From positions 461,501 to 525,500 of the forward strand of contig NZ_CP150496.1 of NCBI RefSeq assembly GCF_038019025.1: a stretch of DNA of 64,000 nucleotides, given 5' to 3'. Below the pieces are notes generated by a model. That model made no database searches and was not told the origin of the DNA. It saw only the letters and a program-made list of their open reading frames with translations. This document shows positions 40,204 through 49,505 of this stretch, in pieces; the first letter of the stretch is position 1; every line of letters begins with the position of its first letter. Made by a program: the position numbers and the translations under genes. Origin of the DNA: Polaribacter marinaquae (lineage in GTDB: Bacteria; Bacteroidota; Bacteroidia; Flavobacteriales; Flavobacteriaceae).

Positions 40204-41016
40204 TTACATGTTCTGAGTGTAAAAATTATAATCTTTTAAAACAACAGATATAAACTCTCTATCACTTTTATGAATAGATTTAATCTGCGTAACTTCTATA
40301 ATTTTATTACGTAATTTTATTAAAGTTTTATAATCATTAAATTTAATAGCAGTCTTAAATGTATTTTTAATTATTCGTGCATCATTATCAGACAATTTAA
40401 TCACGTTCGGATATGTTGGTACGTATTTATCAGCTAATTCTTCTAAAATGGTTTCAGAAAACTTTACTTCATCTTTTAAATAAATAACAACGGTGTTTGC
40501 AATGATATCGCCAAATCGTTGATTATTGGGTGTAAATAATATCAACAATAATCCTACTAACTTCCCTACAACAAATGTCAATCCTAAAAGAAAATCAGAA
40601 TCATTAATGGTAATAGATTGAATGTATACTGCTAAGAGTATAAATAAATTAAAATCTACTATTCGTAAAAACCAACGCATTGTATAATCAGAAACCGAAG
40701 GTTTAAATCCATCTACATTTATTACTTTAACATGTAAAAGTTTCTTCCCTAATGTTTGTCCGTCCATTAAAATTTCTGAATATAATGTGTAAAAAGTAAC
40801 CGGAATTAACACTAAAATTCCGACCGCTTGTACCGTCCAAGTATCGCCAGAAAATGTTTCTTCCACCGCTTGAAAATCAAACACATAATACACAAAATAG
40901 ATATAAGCAAACTTAAGAATATTGTCAAATAAAAACGCTAATAACCTTTGACCAACGTTGGCTACCGTAAAATTTATATTTATATTTTGTGCGGTTTTTA
41001 TTTGGAGTGTTTTCAT
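40204..41016 (-). CDS. RDD-family membrane protein
   Basis: 270 residues from the chosen start. N-terminal TAQNININFTVANVGQRLLAFLFDNILKFAYIYF carries the RDD-type arginine/aspartate motif, followed by membrane helices, MDGQTLGKKLLHVKVINVDG and a cytoplasmic C-terminal tail. RDD proteins are poorly understood membrane proteins, and some behave as ion exchangers. The frame is open to 41157, but residues before MKTLQIKTAQN are the shadow of the divergent gene. The chosen ATG leaves only 22 bases to the divergent SpoIIM start. Confidence 0.85.
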   Translation of the reverse strand: MKTLQIKTAQNININFTVANVGQRLLAFLFDNILKFAYIYFVYYVFDFQAVEETFSGDTWTVQAVGILVLIPVTFYTLYSEILMDGQTLGKKLLHVKVINVDGFKPSVSDYTMRWFLRIVDFNLFILLAVYIQSITINDSDFLLGLTFVVGKLVGLLLILFTPNNQRFGDIIANTVVIYLKDEVKFSETILEELADKYVPTYPNVIKLSDNDARIIKNTFKTAIKFNDYKTLIKLRNKIIEVTQIKSIHKSDREFISVVLKDYNFYTQNM

Positions 41017-41038
41017 GCAATGGTTAAATTCGCTCTTA

Positions 41039-42004
41039 ATGAGAGAGGTCGCTTTTATAAAGCAAAATAAAGAAAAATGGCTCGAATTTGAACAAGTTAT
41101 TTCAAATAAAACGAAAAAAAGTCCAGATGACATTGCCAACTTGCATATAAAAATCATGAATGATTTGGTATATGCCCAAACCTATTACCCAAAAAGTAAG
41201 GTTACTTCGTACCTAAATAAATTAGCTAAAAGCAGTTTCGACAAAGTTTATCATTCTAAAAGAAGAGATCAAAATATATTTTTATATTTCTTTTTTGATA
41301 AAGTACCACTTCTCTCCTATCAATACAGAAAATTCTTTTATTTATCATTTACTTTTTTCTTTGTGTGCTTTTTTATCGGTTTACTTTCTACTTTTAATGA
41401 TGATAGTTTTGCTAGACAAATTTTAAGTGACGAATATATAGATCAAACACTAGAAAATATAGAAAGTGGTGATGCTATGGCGATTTACAAAGGCGGTAGC
41501 AATTGGGGTACTTTTATTGGTATTTATAATAATAACCAAAGAGTTGGCCTAAATATGTTTCTTTCTGGATTGTTTCTAGGAATTGGAACAGGTTATTATG
41601 TTGTGATGAACGGAATAATGGTTGCTGTATTTCAGGCATTCTTTTACCAACAAAATAGTTTTTTTGATAGTATTAAAGGAATCTGGATTCATGGTACTTA
41701 TGAAATCTTCGGAATGATTATCGAAGCTGCAACAGGTTATATTATTGGTGCAAGCATTTTGTTTCCTGGAACATTAAAAAGATTCGAATCTTTTAAAAAA
41801 GGAGTACGAAATGCTTTTTACATCTTTTTAAGTACCATACCATTTACAATTATGGCTGCTTTTTTAGAAGGTTACGTTACAAGATATTCTAATATTATGC
41901 CAACCTTTTTCTGCTTTGCAATCATTCTATTTTGCTTAGCAACCATTAGTTATTACTATTTAATTTTGCCTTTTAAAGTGGCTAGAAAACATCAATTAAG
42001 ATAA
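41039..42004 (+). CDS. SpoIIM-like (stage II sporulation protein M family) membrane protein
   Basis: 321 residues from MREVAFIKQNKEKWLEFE, the usual N-terminus of this Bacteroidota family. Earlier starts at 41015 and 40958 would run into the RDD gene on the other strand. A soluble helical head of ~100 residues is followed by five or six membrane helices (FFYLSFTFFFVCFFIGLL onward, and LFLGIGTGYYVVMNGIMV). The organism is not a spore former. Here the family accompanies MoxR-DUF58 genes and its role is unknown. Its stop codon overlaps the next ATG by one base (TAATG). Confidence 0.87.
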   Translation: MREVAFIKQNKEKWLEFEQVISNKTKKSPDDIANLHIKIMNDLVYAQTYYPKSKVTSYLNKLAKSSFDKVYHSKRRDQNIFLYFFFDKVPLLSYQYRKFFYLSFTFFFVCFFIGLLSTFNDDSFARQILSDEYIDQTLENIESGDAMAIYKGGSNWGTFIGIYNNNQRVGLNMFLSGLFLGIGTGYYVVMNGIMVAVFQAFFYQQNSFFDSIKGIWIHGTYEIFGMIIEAATGYIIGASILFPGTLKRFESFKKGVRNAFYIFLSTIPFTIMAAFLEGYVTRYSNIMPTFFCFAIILFCLATISYYYLILPFKVARKHQLR

Positions 42005-42705
42005 TGAAAAAAGTTATTTTATTATTGATGATTTTTACAAGCTTAATTGCCAAAGCGCAAGAAAAAAAGCTTGATAGTATTGTAAAGTACAAAGACACAA
42101 CCAAATACATTAAAAGTATTGAATACAGTACCTTAAGAACTTTTTCTGATAGTTTACATACAAAATACACAGGTAAAGATTTTATTTATAAAGAAGAAAA
42201 AGAAAAGAAAAGATCTAATACCGATTTAAGTTTTTTAACAAGTATTGCCTCTTTTTTAAAAGTAATTTTTCCTTTTCTATTAGGCGGAATTGTAATTTTT
42301 ATCATCTTAAAAGTGGCTCTTGGTTCTAGAATTGGTTTTTTCAATTTTAAGAAAAATCCTAAAAAAACGTTAGAAAAACTAATTTATGAAGAAGATGATA
42401 TTAATGAATTAGATCTAAATGCACTTTTAGAAAAAGCAATACAAACAGAAAATTATAAATTAGCTATTCGTTATTATTTTTTAAAAACATTAAAAGCACT
42501 TGCTACCAAAAAACTAATTAATTATCATAAAGACAAAACGAATTCAGAGTACAAATTTGAACTTAAAAAAGGTACAATTAGAAATCAATTTTCTTATTTA
42601 ACCTATGTATATAGCTACGTTTGGTATGGCGATTTTGCCGTGTCTAAAAGTGAGTTTTCTATATTACAAACTAAATATGAATCATTTATAAAAAACATTT
42701 CTTAA
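42004..42705 (+). CDS. DUF4129-domain membrane protein
   Basis: 233 residues. Signal peptide (VILLLMIFTSLIAKAQ), a mid-protein membrane helix (VIFPFLLGGIVIFIILKVAL, about 84-104) and a cytoplasmic DUF4129 domain (LEKAIQTENYKLAIRYYFLKTLKALA ... YVWYGDFAVSKSEF). DUF4129 domains are usually found at the end of transglutaminase-like proteins or, as here, in MoxR/DUF58 clusters. The role is unknown, possibly envelope assembly or stress. Translation is coupled to the SpoIIM-like gene upstream and the next gene follows immediately. Confidence 0.85.
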   Translation: MKKVILLLMIFTSLIAKAQEKKLDSIVKYKDTTKYIKSIEYSTLRTFSDSLHTKYTGKDFIYKEEKEKKRSNTDLSFLTSIASFLKVIFPFLLGGIVIFIILKVALGSRIGFFNFKKNPKKTLEKLIYEEDDINELDLNALLEKAIQTENYKLAIRYYFLKTLKALATKKLINYHKDKTNSEYKFELKKGTIRNQFSYLTYVYSYVWYGDFAVSKSEFSILQTKYESFIKNIS

Positions 42706-43917
42706 ATGATGTACTTTAAAAACATATTTAGAATTTTCTTAATTATTACCTTGGTTTTTATAACAGGTTGTACAAAAACCAATTGGAATGAAAATTACAG
42801 AGAAAAAGAAAAAAGTCCGTTTGGAAATTATATAATCTCAAAAGAAGCTTCTAACTTATTTCCAGATACAGATGTTACAATTCTTAAAGAAAATTTTTAC
42901 GACACAACTATTTTTTCTTTTGATGGCGATACGATCGGTAAAAAAAATTATGTTTTAATAAAAAATAGTGCTTTTAAACAAACTAAAGAAGGTACTAAAT
43001 CTTTGTTAGATTTTGTGTCTAAAGGAAATGCTGCATTTATATCTTTACATTATTTTAATGCCGATTTTAAAGAAGCTTTAGAGTTTAGCATCAATAATTT
43101 AGATAAAAACACTTTTGGCAATCAAAACTTAAAAAAATTAAACGGAGAATTTTACCTAAAACATCCAGATTTTGGTAAAAAACCATATTTGTATTCTAGA
43201 AATATTAAAAGAAATTATTTTTTACAATACAACGAAGGTAAAACAATGGTTTTAGGTACAACAAAGATAGATGGCGAAGAAGTACCTAATTTTGTAAAAA
43301 TCTATCATGGTAAAGGTGCTTTTTATTTACACACAAACCCTATTGTATTTACAAATTACTACTTATTAGAAGGTAAAACAGATTACGTGGCCAACCTACT
43401 CTCCTATTTACCAAACAATAAAGTTTTATGGGACGAGCATATTAAATCGAGTGAATTTTCACAGAATCCAGATGATAAACCATCCGTATTTAATTATTTC
43501 TTAAAACACCCAACGCTTACTTGGTTTTTATATGTATCAATAATTGGCTTACTATTTTTTATGCTCTTTAATGCACGCAGAAAACAAAGAGCAATACCAG
43601 TTCTAAAACCTTTAGAAAATACCACTGTTGCTTTTACCCAAACAATTTCTAACTTGTATTTAAGCGAAGAAGATCATCAAAATTTAGTTGACAAAAAAAT
43701 TACATTTTTCTTAGAAAAAATTCGTTCGAAATACTTAATTGATACAACAATTTTAAATGCTGATTTTATTAAAAAACTAGCAGCAAAATCTGGTAACGAA
43801 CTGCAGAAAACAAAATACTTAATACATACAATTATTACTTTAAATAAAAAGACAGAATATTCTAAAGAACAATTAATTGTATTGCATAAAATGATAGAAA
43901 ATTTCTTTAAAAAATAA
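42706..43917 (+). CDS. DUF4350-domain lipoprotein/membrane protein
   Basis: 403 residues. A lipoprotein signal with lipobox FITGC, an extracytoplasmic DUF4350 domain (KKNYVLIKNSAFKQTKEGTKSLLDFVSKGNAAFIS, about 85-125), a membrane helix near 267-285 (TWFLYVSIIGLLFFMLF) and a cytoplasmic helical tail (NLYLSEEDHQNLVDKKITFFLEKI). In Bacteroidota this protein sits between DUF4129 and MoxR genes, as here. A scaffold or ligand-sensing role is an inference; no enzyme motif is visible. Confidence 0.85.
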   Translation: MMYFKNIFRIFLIITLVFITGCTKTNWNENYREKEKSPFGNYIISKEASNLFPDTDVTILKENFYDTTIFSFDGDTIGKKNYVLIKNSAFKQTKEGTKSLLDFVSKGNAAFISLHYFNADFKEALEFSINNLDKNTFGNQNLKKLNGEFYLKHPDFGKKPYLYSRNIKRNYFLQYNEGKTMVLGTTKIDGEEVPNFVKIYHGKGAFYLHTNPIVFTNYYLLEGKTDYVANLLSYLPNNKVLWDEHIKSSEFSQNPDDKPSVFNYFLKHPTLTWFLYVSIIGLLFFMLFNARRKQRAIPVLKPLENTTVAFTQTISNLYLSEEDHQNLVDKKITFFLEKIRSKYLIDTTILNADFIKKLAAKSGNELQKTKYLIHTIITLNKKTEYSKEQLIVLHKMIENFFKK

Positions 43918-43919
43918 CT

Positions 43920-44939
43920 ATGGAATCTTTAAATACAGCACAACCAAATTCATCAGAAGAAACGAATAATATCGAGTTTAAAAATCGATTAGATGTAAGT
44001 GAATTACAAGAAAATGTTTTTAAAATTAAAGAACAATTGCAAAAGGTAATTGTTGGGCAAAAGGACATGTTAGAACTGTTAATTGTTGCCTTATTATCTG
44101 ATGGCCACGTTTTAATTGAAGGTGTACCTGGTGTTGCCAAAACAATTACTGCAAAACTCTTATCTAAAACTATTGCTGCAGATTTTAGTAGAATTCAATT
44201 TACGCCAGATTTAATGCCTTCGGATATTTTAGGAACTTCGGTTTACAATCTACAAACCTCTGAATTTGAGTTTAAAAAAGGGCCTATTTTTTCGAAAATG
44301 ATTCTTATTGATGAAATTAATCGTGCACCTGCAAAAACCCAAGCTGCTTTATTTGAAGTGATGGAAGAAAAACAGGTAACTATTGATGGTAAAACCTATA
44401 AAATGGAAGAACCTTTTATGGTTTTAGCTACGCAAAACCCTATAGAACAAGAAGGTACTTATAGATTGCCCGAAGCGCAATTAGATCGTTTTTTATTCAA
44501 AATAAATGTAGCATATCCAAATGCAGAAGAAGAATTTGAAATCATATTAAAAGAACAAGCCTTAAATAATACCACAAAATCTAGTAAAATAGAAACTGTA
44601 ATTTCTGCCTCTAAAATTAAAGAATTTAGAAATTTGGTAAATCAAATAGCAATAGAAGAAAATTTATTAAAATACATTGCTAATATTGTTGTAAACACAA
44701 GATCTAATTCTTTTTTATACTTGGGCGCTTCACCAAGAGCAAGTATTGCTATCTTAAATGCATCTAAAGCATTTGCAGCCATAAATGGTAGAGATTTTGT
44801 AACACCAGAAGATGTTAAAAAAGCGACAATACCTGTTTTACAACACAGAGTTATTGTAACACCAGAAAGAGAAATGGAAGGTTTGGGAAGCAAGCAAATT
44901 ATAGAGCAAATTATAGAAGCAGTAGAAATACCAAGATAA
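43920..44939 (+). CDS. MoxR-family AAA+ ATPase
   Basis: 339 residues. Walker A GVPGVAKT (68-75), Walker B ILIDEINRAPAKTQAALFEVMEE, sensor 1 LATQNPIEQEGTYRLPEAQLDRF, and the lid domain with ASPRASIAILNASKAFAA. MoxR ATPases act as chaperones that mature or insert metal in partner proteins, often with VWA or DUF58 proteins. The DUF58 gene follows, so that is the likely client system. It is a cytoplasmic protein in the middle of the operon (2 bases after the DUF4350 gene). Confidence 0.93.
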   Translation: MESLNTAQPNSSEETNNIEFKNRLDVSELQENVFKIKEQLQKVIVGQKDMLELLIVALLSDGHVLIEGVPGVAKTITAKLLSKTIAADFSRIQFTPDLMPSDILGTSVYNLQTSEFEFKKGPIFSKMILIDEINRAPAKTQAALFEVMEEKQVTIDGKTYKMEEPFMVLATQNPIEQEGTYRLPEAQLDRFLFKINVAYPNAEEEFEIILKEQALNNTTKSSKIETVISASKIKEFRNLVNQIAIEENLLKYIANIVVNTRSNSFLYLGASPRASIAILNASKAFAAINGRDFVTPEDVKKATIPVLQHRVIVTPEREMEGLGSKQIIEQIIEAVEIPR

Positions 44940-44959
44940 TTTAAAGAGAAAATCAAACC

Positions 44960-46294
44960 TTGAAAAACTTTTACAATTCACTCTTTTTAAACAATAGATT
45001 TTTCTATTTATTAGGCTCAATTGCAGCACTTTTTGTTGTTGGCTTTTTTGCACCCGTATTTTTCGAAATTTCTAAAGTGCTACTTTTTATACTTTTAACA
45101 ATTTCGTTAATTGATGTAATTCTTTTGTATAAATTAAGAAATGGTATCGAATTTTCAAGAAATTTACCCGAAAGATTATCTAACGGAGATGTGAATACTA
45201 TTCGTTTAAACTTTACAAATACTTATGGTTTTAAAGCACATTTAAATATTATTGAAGAGTTACCCTATCAGTTTCAAAAAAGAGATGCCAATTTCAATTT
45301 AAAAATTGCTACTGGTGATAATAAATCCCTTTTTTATGATTTAAAACCTAATCAAAGAGGAGTTTATAACTTCGGAAAAACAAACATTTATACGAATACT
45401 CCGCTACAATTAGTAACTAGAAAATATGTTTTAGGAGAGGAGAAAATCTTAAAATGTTACCCTTCATTTTTAAAACTAAAAGAATTCGATTTTAAAGCTT
45501 TTACCAACAGCACAGTATCTTACGGCACAAAAAAAGTGAGAAGAATTGGGCATTCTTTAGAGTTTGAGCAAATTAAAGAATATGTTTCTGGAGACGACAT
45601 TAGAACTTTAAACTGGAAAGCAACAGCAAAAAGTAATCAACTGATGGTCAATCAGTATGTAGAAGAAAAGTCGCAACCTGTTTATGCTATAATCGATAAA
45701 GGTCGTGCAATGCAAATGCAATTCAATCAGCTTTCTTTATTAGATTACGCTATAAATGCTACACTTGCAATTAGCAATATCGTTTTAAGAAAACAAGACA
45801 AAGCCGGAATGTTATCTTTTTCTAAAAAATTAGAAGATTGGATTGTTGCTGAAAAAAGAAATTCTCAAATGAATTTGATTTCTGAATCACTATATAACCT
45901 TAAAACTGATTTTTCTGAATCTGATTTTAGTACGCTATACGCAGTTATAAAAAGAAAAATTACGCACAGAAGTTTGTTAATTATCTATACAAACTTCGAA
46001 ACTATGGATGGTTTAAACAGGCAACTACCCTATTTACGTGCTTTAGCAAAAAATCATTTGGTATTAATTATATTTTTTAAAAACACCGAATTGCAAGCTC
46101 TAATTAATACGGATGCAGACAATATACAAGATGTTTACGACAGTATTATTGCAGAAAAGTTTATGTATGAAAAGGTTAGAATTGTTAATGAGTTGAAAAA
46201 ATACGGAATTCAATCTGTTTTAACTGCACCAGAAAATTTAACAGGAGATGTTATTAATAAATATCTTGAATTAAAATCTAGAGGATTGTTTTAA
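44960..46294 (+). CDS. DUF58-domain protein (MoxR partner)
   Basis: 444 residues. Two N-terminal membrane helices (FFYLLGSIAALFVVGFFAP and VLLFILLTISLIDVILLY) are followed by an extracytoplasmic beta domain and the DUF58 core GHSLEFEQIKEYVSGDDIRTLNWKATAK, then a VWA-like fold. Start codon TTG at 44960, 20 bases after the MoxR stop. DUF58 proteins pair with MoxR ATPases in clusters thought to support envelope protein maturation or stress tolerance; the exact function is unknown. Confidence 0.88.
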   Translation: MKNFYNSLFLNNRFFYLLGSIAALFVVGFFAPVFFEISKVLLFILLTISLIDVILLYKLRNGIEFSRNLPERLSNGDVNTIRLNFTNTYGFKAHLNIIEELPYQFQKRDANFNLKIATGDNKSLFYDLKPNQRGVYNFGKTNIYTNTPLQLVTRKYVLGEEKILKCYPSFLKLKEFDFKAFTNSTVSYGTKKVRRIGHSLEFEQIKEYVSGDDIRTLNWKATAKSNQLMVNQYVEEKSQPVYAIIDKGRAMQMQFNQLSLLDYAINATLAISNIVLRKQDKAGMLSFSKKLEDWIVAEKRNSQMNLISESLYNLKTDFSESDFSTLYAVIKRKITHRSLLIIYTNFETMDGLNRQLPYLRALAKNHLVLIIFFKNTELQALINTDADNIQDVYDSIIAEKFMYEKVRIVNELKKYGIQSVLTAPENLTGDVINKYLELKSRGLF

Positions 46295-46321
46295 AAAAAC
46301 TATTTTCGTCAAAAAAAAGCA

Positions 46322-46720
46322 ATGAATTATTATAAGTACTGCATAAAAAACTATGCAAATTTTTCTGGTCGTGCTAGAAGAAAAGAATATTGGATTTTTC
46401 TTCTTTGCAATCTAATTATATTTACAATACTTGGGTTTCTTGCAGAGTTTATAAATACATTTACTTCAACTAACGAAGGTTTTTTATTAATAGGAATTTA
46501 TGGACTATTTATAATTACACCACATTTAGCTTGTGCAGTTAGAAGATTACATGATGTTAACAAATCTGGTACTTATTGGTTTGTTCGCTTTATTCCGTTA
46601 ATTGGGCCTATTTGGCTCTTAATTTTATTTTTAGAAAACAGCTGGGAAGGACAAAATAAATACGGAATGAATCCGAAGAAAATGGATACATCAGAATTAG
46701 AAAATATAGGAAAAGAATAA
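46322..46720 (+). CDS. DUF805 membrane protein, paralogue 1 of 3
   Basis: 132 residues with four hydrophobic segments. Family hallmarks are SGRARRKEYWIF near the N-terminus, AVRRLHDVNKSG in the middle and NKYGMNPKK at the end. DUF805 proteins are small inner-membrane proteins (E. coli YhaH/YhaI type) of unknown function. This is the first of three consecutive paralogues, which diverge most in the second helix. Confidence 0.9.
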   Translation: MNYYKYCIKNYANFSGRARRKEYWIFLLCNLIIFTILGFLAEFINTFTSTNEGFLLIGIYGLFIITPHLACAVRRLHDVNKSGTYWFVRFIPLIGPIWLLILFLENSWEGQNKYGMNPKKMDTSELENIGKE

Positions 46721-46732
46721 AAGCAAAAAACT

Positions 46733-47167
46733 ATGGATTGGTATTTAAAAGTATTAAAAGACTATTTTAAATTTTCTGGCAGAGCTAGAAGAAAAGAATA
46801 TTGGATGTTCTTTTTATTTCATTATTTGTTTACAGGACTTTTATTGTTTCTTTTTATATATTCTAACGAAAATCTTTTTGATTATAACCAAGAGTTTGAA
46901 ACTGAAAACACTTCATATCTATTTTTAATACTTCTATTAATTTATACATTAGCTACCATTATACCATCTTTAGCTGTAAGCTCAAGAAGAATGCACGATT
47001 TAGGTAAAAGTGGCGCATGGTTTTTTATCAACCTTATACCATACATTGGTGGTTTTTGGTTTTTGATATTAACTTGTATGGAAGGCGAAAATAAAGTGAA
47101 TCAATACGGAGAAAATCCAAAAGGAATAAACAATAACAGAGAAATAGATTTTATAGGAAAAGAATAA
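46733..47167 (+). CDS. DUF805 membrane protein, paralogue 2 of 3
   Basis: 144 residues. Same framework as its neighbours: MDWYLKVLKDYFKFSGRARRKEYW, SSRRMHDLGKSGAW, and QYGENPKGINNNREIDFIGKE. It has a longer acidic loop between helices 1 and 2 (SNENLFDYNQEFETENTS). The N-terminus is closest to paralogue 3 (M[DN]WYLKVLK), so these two are probably the more recent duplication. Confidence 0.9.
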   Translation: MDWYLKVLKDYFKFSGRARRKEYWMFFLFHYLFTGLLLFLFIYSNENLFDYNQEFETENTSYLFLILLLIYTLATIIPSLAVSSRRMHDLGKSGAWFFINLIPYIGGFWFLILTCMEGENKVNQYGENPKGINNNREIDFIGKE

Positions 47168-47188
47168 GTTCACTTAAAAATAAGAAAA

Positions 47189-47560
47189 ATGAATTGGTAT
47201 TTAAAAGTTTTAAAGCAGTATACAGATTTTAAAGGAAGAGCAAGAAGAAAAGAGTATTGGATGTTTGTATTGATAAATTCAATAATATCATTTTCGCTTA
47301 AGTTTATAATGCATGGTTCATTAGTTTCTCCTGAAACATCGCTTATTGAAACCATATATTCTATTGCAGTATTTTTACCATATTTAGCAGTAGGAGTTAG
47401 AAGAATGCACGATGCTGGTAAAAGTGGTTGGTTTTTATTGATTCCTTTTTACAACTTGTATTTAGCTTGTACTGATAGTGAAAATGGTGAAAATAAATGG
47501 GGATCAAACCCAAAAGGTTTAGGAAACAGCAATGAAATAGATTTTATTGGAAATGAATAA
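47189..47560 (+). CDS. DUF805 membrane protein, paralogue 3 of 3
   Basis: 123 residues, the shortest copy. MNWYLKVLKQYTDFKGRARRKEYWMF, GVRRMHDAGKSGWF and NKWGSNPKGLGNSNEIDFIGNE are conserved. The last two copies share the C-terminal signature IDFIGxE. A strong terminator follows at 47582, which marks the end of the run. Confidence 0.9.
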   Translation: MNWYLKVLKQYTDFKGRARRKEYWMFVLINSIISFSLKFIMHGSLVSPETSLIETIYSIAVFLPYLAVGVRRMHDAGKSGWFLLIPFYNLYLACTDSENGENKWGSNPKGLGNSNEIDFIGNE

Positions 47561-47581
47561 TTTCTTTAATTTATACACAAT

Positions 47582-47611
47582 AAAAAGGACTGCAATTTTG
47601 TAGTCTTTTTT
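47582..47611 (+). terminator. Rho-independent terminator after the DUF805 genes
   Basis: GACTGCAA and TTGTAGTC pair (one G-T wobble) around TT, flanked by an A run and followed by about ten T. It ends transcription of the DUF805 group before the MFS gene. Confidence 0.88.
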
Positions 47612-47657
47612 TTTATGTAAAAAACGAATATTTACAGAATTATAAAAGTGAATAAAC

Positions 47658-47665
47658 TACTTTTG
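47658..47665 (+). promoter_or_regulatory. -7 box of the MFS gene
   Basis: TACTTTTG matches TAnnTTTG but ends only four bases before the ATG at 47670, so transcription should begin at or next to the start codon (near-leaderless message). Confidence 0.55.
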
Positions 47666-47669
47666 CCGA

Positions 47670-48872
47670 ATGAAAATTAGACAAAAATCTGAAATAGAAT
47701 TTATTATTGTAATGGCTTCTTTAATGTCTTTAGTGGCATTAGCTATAGACGCTTTATTACCTGCAATAACAGATATTGGTATGTCTATTAATGTTATAGA
47801 TTCTCAGAATAATCAGTTATTAATTACCATGATTTTTCTAGGTTTAGGTTTTGGACAGTTAATTTCGGGTCCGTTATCAGATAGTTTTGGTAGAAAACCT
47901 GTAATTTATGTAGGTTTTATTGTCTTTGCTTTTGCAAGTTTGGTGTGTATCTTTTCTAAAAATTTAGAAATGATGATATTTGGTAGAATTCTACAAGGTA
48001 TTGGTCTTTCTGCACCTAGAACTATAAGTATTGCAATGGTTAGAGATCGTTTTAGCGGTAATTATATGGCCAAAGTAATGTCTTTTGTTGTGGTTATTTT
48101 TATTCTAGTTCCTGTTGTTGCACCTGCTATTGGTAAAATAATGCTAGATTCTTATGGCTGGAAATCTATTTTCTATAGCCAATTAGTGTTTGGTTTGTTT
48201 GTAATGCTTTGGCTTTGGAAAAGACAACCAGAAACACTGAAAGTAGCAAATAGAAAAAAATTTAAATTATCTTTATTTGTTTCGGGAACAAAAGAATTTA
48301 TAAAACATAAAAACGCTGTAATTTTTACTTTATTCTCTGGTTTTATTACTGGCTCTTTTATGGTTTATTTAAGTGCAAGTCAGCAAATATTCGAAAAACA
48401 ATATCATTTAAAAGAAGAATTTCCGTTTATTTTTGCAGGTTTGGCAATTAGCATTGGTATTGCAACATTCTTAAACGGAACTTTAGTTGTGAGATTAGGA
48501 ATGTTTAAATTGGTTAAAATTTTTACAGTATTATTTACACTTATTCCAATTATCTACATATCGCTATTTTATGGTGAAAGCAACCCAAGTATTTATGTGT
48601 TGATAACATTTTTTGCTGTACAATTTTTTGCAATTGGCTTTTTATTCGGAAATACGCGTGCTTTGGCCATGGAACCTATTGGTCATATTGCTGGTATTGG
48701 TGCAGCAATTAATGGTTTTTTCTCTACCATAATGGCAGTTCCTATTGCTACATATATTGGTGGATTTTTAGATAAAACTGCATTACCATTATTTATAGGT
48801 TTCTTTATCTGCGGATTAATTGCTCTTTGCTTAATTCAGTATTTGAATATTGCTAATAAGAAAGCAAGTTAA
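47670..48872 (+). CDS. MFS drug-resistance transporter, Bcr/CflA family
   Basis: 400 residues with twelve membrane helices. The loop 2-3 signature SGPLSDSFGRKPVIYVG and motif C-like LVPVVAPAIGKIM place it with Bcr/CflA proton antiporters that export drugs or small metabolites (bicyclomycin, sulfonamides, cysteine in E. coli). The true substrate is unknown. It is a single gene with its own promoter, convergent with the DUF4251 lipoprotein gene (3-base gap). Confidence 0.9.
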   Translation: MKIRQKSEIEFIIVMASLMSLVALAIDALLPAITDIGMSINVIDSQNNQLLITMIFLGLGFGQLISGPLSDSFGRKPVIYVGFIVFAFASLVCIFSKNLEMMIFGRILQGIGLSAPRTISIAMVRDRFSGNYMAKVMSFVVVIFILVPVVAPAIGKIMLDSYGWKSIFYSQLVFGLFVMLWLWKRQPETLKVANRKKFKLSLFVSGTKEFIKHKNAVIFTLFSGFITGSFMVYLSASQQIFEKQYHLKEEFPFIFAGLAISIGIATFLNGTLVVRLGMFKLVKIFTVLFTLIPIIYISLFYGESNPSIYVLITFFAVQFFAIGFLFGNTRALAMEPIGHIAGIGAAINGFFSTIMAVPIATYIGGFLDKTALPLFIGFFICGLIALCLIQYLNIANKKAS

Positions 48873-48875
48873 AAC

Positions 48876-49421
48876 TTAGTTATTACTGTTTTCGGTTAAT
48901 ACTTTCCAATTTCCGTTATAATAAATTGTTGATCTATGACTGCTATTTACATTCAAACTACAATTGCTGTTTGGGTATAAAGTTAACGTAGCATTGTAAC
49001 CTTCGTCTTTTGCATTTAAAGTATACTTTAAAATATAAGCTCCTTTTTTAGCATCAAAAGTTTTTTTAACAACCTTTGGCTTGCCTTCAAATTTAATTCC
49101 TGCATCTGCATTGTAACCCCTAGACAATTGCTGCTGACCGTAAAAAGGCAAATCTACATGAACACTATCATTTTTAATTCTAAAAAAATTAGCATTTCCA
49201 GATAAATTAATATTATTTGTAGAGCTACCTGGCGGTAATAAATTTTCTAATCCTCCTACATTATTATTTAACCCCATTGGCTGCGCCCAATCAAAAATTG
49301 CTTCTATATTTTTACTAGCTACGGTTTCTTTTAAATTATCAATTTCTGCTTGTGTAGCGGTACTTTTTAAACTAGAACAACCAAAGCAAAAAACTAATAA
49401 ACTTACCAATACTATTCTCAT
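48876..49421 (-). CDS. DUF4251-domain lipoprotein
   Basis: 181 residues. Lipobox VFCFGC gives a lipidated cysteine near residue 15. The body LPFYGQQQLSRGYNADAGIKFEGKPKVVKKTFDAKKGAYILKYTLN matches the DUF4251 family of Bacteroidota envelope proteins of unknown function, except that the N-terminal part carries an insertion (PMGLNNNVGGLENLLPPGSSTNN). No operon partner. Confidence 0.82.
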   Translation of the reverse strand: MRIVLVSLLVFCFGCSSLKSTATQAEIDNLKETVASKNIEAIFDWAQPMGLNNNVGGLENLLPPGSSTNNINLSGNANFFRIKNDSVHVDLPFYGQQQLSRGYNADAGIKFEGKPKVVKKTFDAKKGAYILKYTLNAKDEGYNATLTLYPNSNCSLNVNSSHRSTIYYNGNWKVLTENSNN

Positions 49422-49505
49422 AATTAAATATTTTATTGATTATTAGGTATCTAAATTTACAAAAAAGGAATTTAAATTCATTTAAAGATATCACAAATTA
49501 AATGG

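Noticed and set aside
41017..41157. N-terminal extension of the RDD protein
   Set aside because: This part is antisense to the start of the SpoIIM-like gene and lacks RDD features. The family start is MKTLQIKTAQN.
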